Program-made: the position numbers and the translations under genes | Origin: Candidatus Doudnabacteria bacterium | GTDB lineage: Bacteria; Patescibacteriota; Doudnabacteria; UBA920 | Direction: 5' to 3' | Assembly (NCBI GenBank): GCA_023245995.1 | Contig: JAHFJH010000005.1 | Coordinates: forward strand, 1 to 51,599 | DNA: 51,599 nt | The notes under the pieces: generated by a model | Databases searched by the model: none | What the model was told of the DNA's origin: nothing | What the model saw: only the letters and a program-made list of their open reading frames with translations | Shown here: piece by piece, positions 48,022 through 51,599 of the stretch | Position numbering within the stretch: the first letter of the stretch is position 1 | How the letters are laid out: each line of letters opens with the position of its first letter

Positions 48022-48070
48022 TGAATGCAGGTGCTTTGGTGTAAACATTGTACCGAAGTACCTGCATTCA
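48022..48070 (+). promoter_or_regulatory. 19-bp leader stem-loop
   Basis: TGAATGCAGGTGCTTTGGT (48022-48040) pairs with 48052-48070 (beginning ACCGAAGTACC) along all 19 positions, with two G.U pairs and an 11-base loop. It is the longest simple hairpin in the window and lies about 55 bases before the ribosome site. No T-run. Confidence 0.75.
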
Positions 48071-48135
48071 GAGCCGAGCGAGCGCATGGCCTCACAAGTT
48101 TGCAGGAAGATACACAATTTGACTTAGGAGCGAAT

Positions 48136-49047
48136 ATGACATTCAGTTCGAAACGTCTGCTGTTAGTTTTTGCGTTGTTGGTTAGTGTTGCGATTGGCGC
48201 ATTCGCGCAAGAAACCGACGTACAGGCGCAGACAAACATGGTGGCTGTTAACGGGTCATTCCAGTACCGTGCGGGTAAAGGAATTTCTCCCGGCACAATT
48301 GTGGTGCTGTACTCCAAGTTTTTACGCAACAAGGCGGCAGTCGGCGCGACTTCCGTTCCGTTGCCAATAGAGCTTGGCGACACCGGCACAAGAGTTACGG
48401 TGGAAGATTTGCCCGTTGGCCTCTTCTATGTTGGCGACGCAAGTAATGGACAAGTCAACGTTTTTTTCCCACCTCGTACCGAGTGGGCGGGGAAGTCGGT
48501 AGAAGTGAAACTCTGGCAGAAGAACACTGCTGGCGCGCTTGAAGCGGTTGATAGCACGTTTGTGGCCGTAGAGAAGTTCACTCCGGGTGTTGTGACAGCA
48601 AACTCTGCCGGAAGCGGAGTCCCTACCGGACTGTTTTTGAACATTTTTCTTACCGGTGCGCAGGTGTACGCGGGCATGGCAGTTTACATGCCAAACGGCA
48701 CCGCAGTGCCAGCGATTTTTGACCTCTACGGCAACGGCAATATAAAACAATACGCCGTTGTCACGTTAACTGGTGGAATGTTCCTGCCGGAAAACGGACT
48801 GCAAGGTTTGAAGGTGAAAATTGCTGGACGGGCAAACTTGGCTAAACTCGTTTTTTTGGGTTCGTTCGGGTTTATTGGCGCCCAACAGGGCAACATAGAC
48901 CTTAACGGGCCTGCGATCATCAATGAAGGCTTGGCGCAAAAGCAGTTGCTGGACTGCACACTGGAGGACGAATTTGGCAACGTGTTAAGTCGGTTCCAAC
49001 TTCGGTTCAACACAGTGCCGGTGGCAGCGGCCGACCCTGGCCAATAA
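48136..49047 (+). CDS. Secreted protein with a TIGR03437-like domain
   Basis: 303 residues from ATG 48136, chosen because GGAGCG precedes it and a signal peptide starts there (MTFSSKRLLLVFALLVSVAI, cut near AFA-Q). The mature N-terminal half has SPGTIVVLYSKFLRNK, LPIELGDTGTRVTVEDLPVGLFYVG, QVNVFFPP and FTPGVVTANSAGSGVPTG. This is the order of the TIGR03437 domain common in Acidobacteria (SPGSIVSIFGxNL ... GGTSVTVNGxxAPLLYVSPxQINFQVP). The second half is beta-rich and unrecognised. Exported and unanchored as far as seen. GC-richer codon use and its own promoter, hairpin, SD and terminator mark it as a self-contained unit. Confidence 0.78.
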   Translation: MTFSSKRLLLVFALLVSVAIGAFAQETDVQAQTNMVAVNGSFQYRAGKGISPGTIVVLYSKFLRNKAAVGATSVPLPIELGDTGTRVTVEDLPVGLFYVGDASNGQVNVFFPPRTEWAGKSVEVKLWQKNTAGALEAVDSTFVAVEKFTPGVVTANSAGSGVPTGLFLNIFLTGAQVYAGMAVYMPNGTAVPAIFDLYGNGNIKQYAVVTLTGGMFLPENGLQGLKVKIAGRANLAKLVFLGSFGFIGAQQGNIDLNGPAIINEGLAQKQLLDCTLEDEFGNVLSRFQLRFNTVPVAAADPGQ

Positions 49048-49076
49048 CTAAAGCTTCGGCTGAAACCTAAAACAAC

Positions 49077-49120
49077 GGAGGCGACACTTTGCGAAAGTTT
49101 ACAAAGTGCCGCCTCCTTTT
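49077..49120 (+). terminator. Intrinsic terminator
   Basis: GGAGGCGACACTTTG (49077-49091) pairs with CAAAGTGCCGCCTCC (49102-49116) apart from one A/C mismatch, followed by TTTT. Confidence 0.9.
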
Positions 49121-49224
49121 CCGTTCATATATATTTATTAGATTTTTTTTGGCTACACATAAGCGAGTTTGGTCAACTATATTGTATAATGCATATAGAA
49201 CTGTATAACTTTTATTTTTTTAGT

Positions 49225-50268
49225 ATGGCTTTAGTAGAAGGCGGAATGGAACATTTGCAACACGACGCACAGGCGGAAGTTTTGGAGTCGCCAAAACACG
49301 AACGCGCGCAGGTTCCCCATAGAGAGCGTCATGGTTTGTCGGGCGCGGGTGAACGGCGCAGGGGCGAGACGGTTCAACTTGTGCCGGGGGTTATAAGTGT
49401 AGAAACATTTGCACCGCCAACTACGCAAGAGTTGGACGAGGAGGACAAAACCACACAGCGAGCAAAGCTTGATTTGGCAAGCTTTCAAGAAGAAAAAAGG
49501 CGTGTAGATGCCAGCTTCCAAGCAGAATGGGGAGATGTAATAGGTAACAGGCTGTACATGGACGACGCTGGTAGAGCGGTGCCGCGTGAGCAGTTAACCG
49601 AAACAGAACAAGTAAGGCTTGGTTTGCTTCGTCCGGTATTTGAAAAAAAGTTACTCGGACTAAAAACTAAGTTTAAAGGCTATGAAGACGCTTTGGTTGT
49701 GTCCGAAGAAAGAAGGCAGGCGTTTGAAATGGCAGACAAAGAGTATAAGGCAATCGCACTAGCACTAAATAACAAAATAGCTACAAGCCTTGGAGAAATT
49801 AGGCGACAGGAGGAGAAAAGGGAGTTTCGGCGTACTCTTGTTCCGGAGTTTTACTCTGCAGACCGCCAAGCGAATAGGCAAGAGTTGGTAACAGAATTCC
49901 AAACTTATTTTGGCGGGCAGTTGCAATTTGCAAAAGACGAAGTGGTAGCAGTTAAGGGTGACGGTGGTTCATACTTAAGAGAAGACGGTAACGGGCTTGT
50001 GTACGGCTTTGGCATGACAGAAGCAGACAGGGCTTTGGTGCAATCTAGTTCTGCTAATGGTGTTGGTGGGGGGCCAGCTCGCCAAATACAAAACTTTCAG
50101 CTACCATGGACGCGCAGAAATGCAGACGGTAGTGAAACTCGTTTTTTGTATGTGCATAAAGGACGGCTCTCACAAACAAATTACGGCCCACAGAGTATGA
50201 CCACGCCAAAACTTAAAGCCCGCGTCACCCTAAAAAACGGAATCGTAATAACCAAAGAACTTCTGTAA
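49225..50268 (+). CDS. Hypothetical charged protein, 347 aa
   Basis: From ATG 49225; an in-frame ATG at 49189 overlaps a -10 box (TATAAT 49185-49190) and so lies too close to the transcription start. The N-terminus is His/Glu/Arg-rich and probably disordered (about 1-75). A Lys/Glu-rich helical middle follows (80-210, with RAKLDLASFQEEKRRVDASF). A C-terminal basic beta part (about 250-347) holds YLREDGNGLVYGFGM and LPWTRRNADGSETRFLYVHK. No signal peptide, membrane segment or family. AT-rich like the bulk of the window. A terminator follows at 50311. Confidence 0.72.
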   Translation: MALVEGGMEHLQHDAQAEVLESPKHERAQVPHRERHGLSGAGERRRGETVQLVPGVISVETFAPPTTQELDEEDKTTQRAKLDLASFQEEKRRVDASFQAEWGDVIGNRLYMDDAGRAVPREQLTETEQVRLGLLRPVFEKKLLGLKTKFKGYEDALVVSEERRQAFEMADKEYKAIALALNNKIATSLGEIRRQEEKREFRRTLVPEFYSADRQANRQELVTEFQTYFGGQLQFAKDEVVAVKGDGGSYLREDGNGLVYGFGMTEADRALVQSSSANGVGGGPARQIQNFQLPWTRRNADGSETRFLYVHKGRLSQTNYGPQSMTTPKLKARVTLKNGIVITKELL

Positions 50269-50310
50269 GTATGTGAACACCAGAAAGTTATTGATATTCT
50301 AGTGTGTAAT

Positions 50311-50336
50311 AAAAAACACCCACATGGGTGTTTTTT
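50311..50336. terminator. Bidirectional intrinsic terminator
   Basis: AAAAAACACCCA (50311-50322) pairs perfectly with TGGGTGTTTTTT (50325-50336). Confidence 0.88.
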
Positions 50337-50354
50337 GGTGGAGCAGATCGGGAT
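50336..50354 (-). other. tRNA 3'-end-like fragment (possible attachment site remnant)
   Basis: On the minus strand this reads ATCCCGATCTGCTCCACCA, the form of a tRNA 3' end: T-stem half CCGAT, acceptor half CTGCTCC, A73, CCA. A terminator follows at once, as it does after tRNA-Asn. The rest of a tRNA is missing: no TTCGA loop and no GGAGCAG acceptor partner nearby. It could be an integration remnant; chance is also possible. Confidence 0.35.
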
Positions 50355-50637
50355 GCGTGGCAAGCTTTAGAGCACCTTTTGTATTACTAAGGATAATCCT
50401 TGAAAGGAGTCTTTTTAAACAAAAACAAGCCGACTATATCAGCTTGTTTTTGGTGGACATCATCTCAAAAAACTTGGAACCAATCAGGGAGTATGTATTG
50501 CGCTGGTATCCAGTTCTTTCAGAAACCTAAGAAGATAGCACGCTGAGGGAGGGGTAAGGCAAGGGTTAGGTACCAGCTTTTCCAAAATTTCATAGATTAC
50601 TACAATGATAAATATAAGATAAACTATTTAGTAATAA
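50355..50637. other. Intergenic stretch with one further hairpin
   Basis: No convincing gene. A terminator-like hairpin AAAAACAAGC (50421-50430) with GCTTGTTTTT (50442-50451) is present, and a 68-codon frame (50324-50530) runs through both hairpins and is not accepted. Both hairpins end in TTTTTGGTGGA. Confidence 0.5.
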
Positions 50638-51599
50638 TTAGGCTTCGCCATTAGTATTTTCTTCTGCGGCAATATCTCCGGTTTGATCTGGCTTAGATGA
50701 GGTTTCGTCCTTTGTTTCGCTTTCTTCATCCTCTTCATTGTCAGTGATATCCTTATTCGCTGGCGCAAAATCTAGCCTGCCTTTAAAATCAGGATAAAGT
50801 TCATCCACTGTTAGCAATATTTTATTAACTATTTCTACCATGTCATTGGTTGCGCTGCCCATCACCGGTAGATCAAAACTTGGAATCCTATGAAGTCTAT
50901 GCAGAGGGTTTAAACATTTTTGATATTGAGATTCTCTAACGGCCGCCCAGTTAGCATGCACGAACCCAGAGGTATAAGTAAAAAACTTATCGTATAAAGG
51001 TTTTTCCCCAACAATCTCCGCGATTTTACGAAGATCAAGGTTATCCCAATGCCCTAGGTTAATAGGTACAAATTCTACCCACTTATCTTCGTTTGCTATA
51101 GCTTCAATATCTTCCGGTTTTAATGAAGAAGTTTGAAAATTATTTTCTTCAAATTTTCTATAAACCAAGTTCGCTTGGCCATTCCCATACATGCGATATT
51201 CGTCCCAAATTGTTGGTTCCGTTTTTGACTTTTCTGCTAAATAAGCCAATGTCAAATAAGTCTCTAATAGAGTCCTTAGCATTGATCGGGCGTTGACGGA
51301 AACTCCTGACCGATAAAAATTATTTTCTATAAAATTACCCAGCCCATATAGTGCTAAGCCAAATACAGCCTCATGCTTTGCGTCGATAGCAGAAGTTACA
51401 CTGGTCGTTAAACAATGTGTGACTAAGTCATGCCGCAAATTTTTAGTCGTATCGAAGTAAAATGGTCGTGTATGCTTAAGCTCAGTTTCAAATTCTCTAT
51501 AACGTCCCTCTAATCCAGGAGGAATAGAGCTGCTGGGGATACACATAGTTTTATCAAAGCATTCTTTCCAAAAAAGGGGAGGGAAAGTCTCCGGCTTTC
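50638..51599 (-). CDS. DUF5677-like protein, 5' end outside the window
   Basis: The frame from the stop at 50638 is open past ATG 51546 to the window edge (..KPETFPPLFWKECFDKT before that Met), so the true start is probably further right; at least 320 codons are visible. VNARSMLRTLLETYLTLAYLAEKSK, DEYRMYGNGQANLVYRKFEE and KFFTYTSGFVHANWAAVRES are the best landmarks and fit the DUF5677 pattern (conserved Arg, Glu, Tyr and His in helices). The last ~50 residues are acidic and low in complexity (DNEEDEESETKDE). No membrane segment. DUF5677-type proteins are often in mobile or accessory regions; the role is unknown. Confidence 0.72.
   Translation of the reverse strand, partial: KPETFPPLFWKECFDKTMCIPSSSIPPGLEGRYREFETELKHTRPFYFDTTKNLRHDLVTHCLTTSVTSAIDAKHEAVFGLALYGLGNFIENNFYRSGVSVNARSMLRTLLETYLTLAYLAEKSKTEPTIWDEYRMYGNGQANLVYRKFEENNFQTSSLKPEDIEAIANEDKWVEFVPINLGHWDNLDLRKIAEIVGEKPLYDKFFTYTSGFVHANWAAVRESQYQKCLNPLHRLHRIPSFDLPVMGSATNDMVEIVNKILLTVDELYPDFKGRLDFAPANKDITDNEEDEESETKDETSSKPDQTGDIAAEENTNGEA

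Noticed and set aside
50324-50530. 68-codon plus-strand frame
   Set aside because: It runs through two terminator hairpins and a tRNA-like fragment; composition is not protein-like.
1-51599. CRISPR array
   Set aside because: No set of regularly spaced direct repeats and no cas-like gene was seen.
1-51599. Alternative genetic code (TGA as Gly)
   Set aside because: TGA closes several well-bounded genes at family-length ends, for example at 3419-3421 and 10722-10724.

Overview
The window looks like a chromosome segment from a bacterium of the Candidate Phyla Radiation (Patescibacteria), possibly a parcubacterial lineage. Supporting signs are moderate-to-low GC, short gene-dense neighbourhoods, many genes starting on a bare 'ATATG' with no Shine-Dalgarno (SD) motif or within about 7 bases of a -10 box, many small membrane proteins of unknown function, a group I intron in a tRNA gene, and a type IV pilin cluster. 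TGA is used as an ordinary stop (for example at 3419-3421 and 10722-10724), which argues against genetic code 25. The assignment is inference from content; no rRNA is present to fix it.

Layout. 0-9.9 kb: a truncated gene, a GlcD-like FAD oxidase, a zinc-ribbon unknown in a structured transcription unit, an S66 carboxypeptidase, a SET-domain protein, MscL with a zinc-ribbon tail, an alkyltransferase-like protein, a histidine phosphatase, a DEAD-box helicase and a secreted beta-propeller. 10.0-11.0 kb: a small membrane protein and a tRNA-Asn(GTT) gene split by a group I intron carrying an HNH endonuclease. 11.0-18.3 kb: a run of small, mostly single-gene units of accessory cytosolic families (pirin, several glyoxalase-like proteins, DUF1801, RibD-C/DHFR-like, YdeI-like, P-loop protein, alpha/beta hydrolase, FKBP). 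It also holds palindromic repeats inside coding sequence and a hydrolase gene bracketed by a 102-bp direct repeat. 18.4-32.8 kb: two sigma-70-family factors, a PAS protein, many small membrane proteins, a 1064-residue secreted ice-binding-like (DUF3494) protein with SdrD-type repeats, GMP reductase, DoxX- and DUF2231-type membrane proteins and a DUF2298 protein. 32.9-37.4 kb: a type IV pilin/pseudopilin cluster. 37.4-39.9 kb: glycerate 2-kinase and a D-2-hydroxyacid dehydrogenase. 40.0-43.9 kb: a membrane glycosylation cluster (TMTC-like/TPR, GT-C-like, GT2). 43.9-46.5 kb: two anchored or secreted unknowns, then the convergent infC-rpmI-rplT operon, whose two spacers are copies of one repeat. 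46.7-51.6 kb: two more richer-GC stand-alone genes (membrane unknown; secreted TIGR03437-like), a charged unknown, a tRNA-3'-end-like fragment and a truncated DUF5677-like gene.

A pattern crosses these blocks. Four genes (2291-3421, 8833-9894, 46691-47836, 48136-49047) look visibly more GC-rich than their neighbours. Each is a self-contained unit of promoter, stem-loop leader, strong purine-rich SD, single ORF and terminator. A fifth, tiny Cys-rich ORF (12424-12546) has a similar SD. They differ from the SD-poor or leaderless style of the other genes and may be foreign cassettes. The most solid unusual element is the intron-split tRNA-Asn; the most reportable smaller ones are the repeat-flanked hydrolase, the duplicated ribosomal-operon spacers and the in-frame palindromes.
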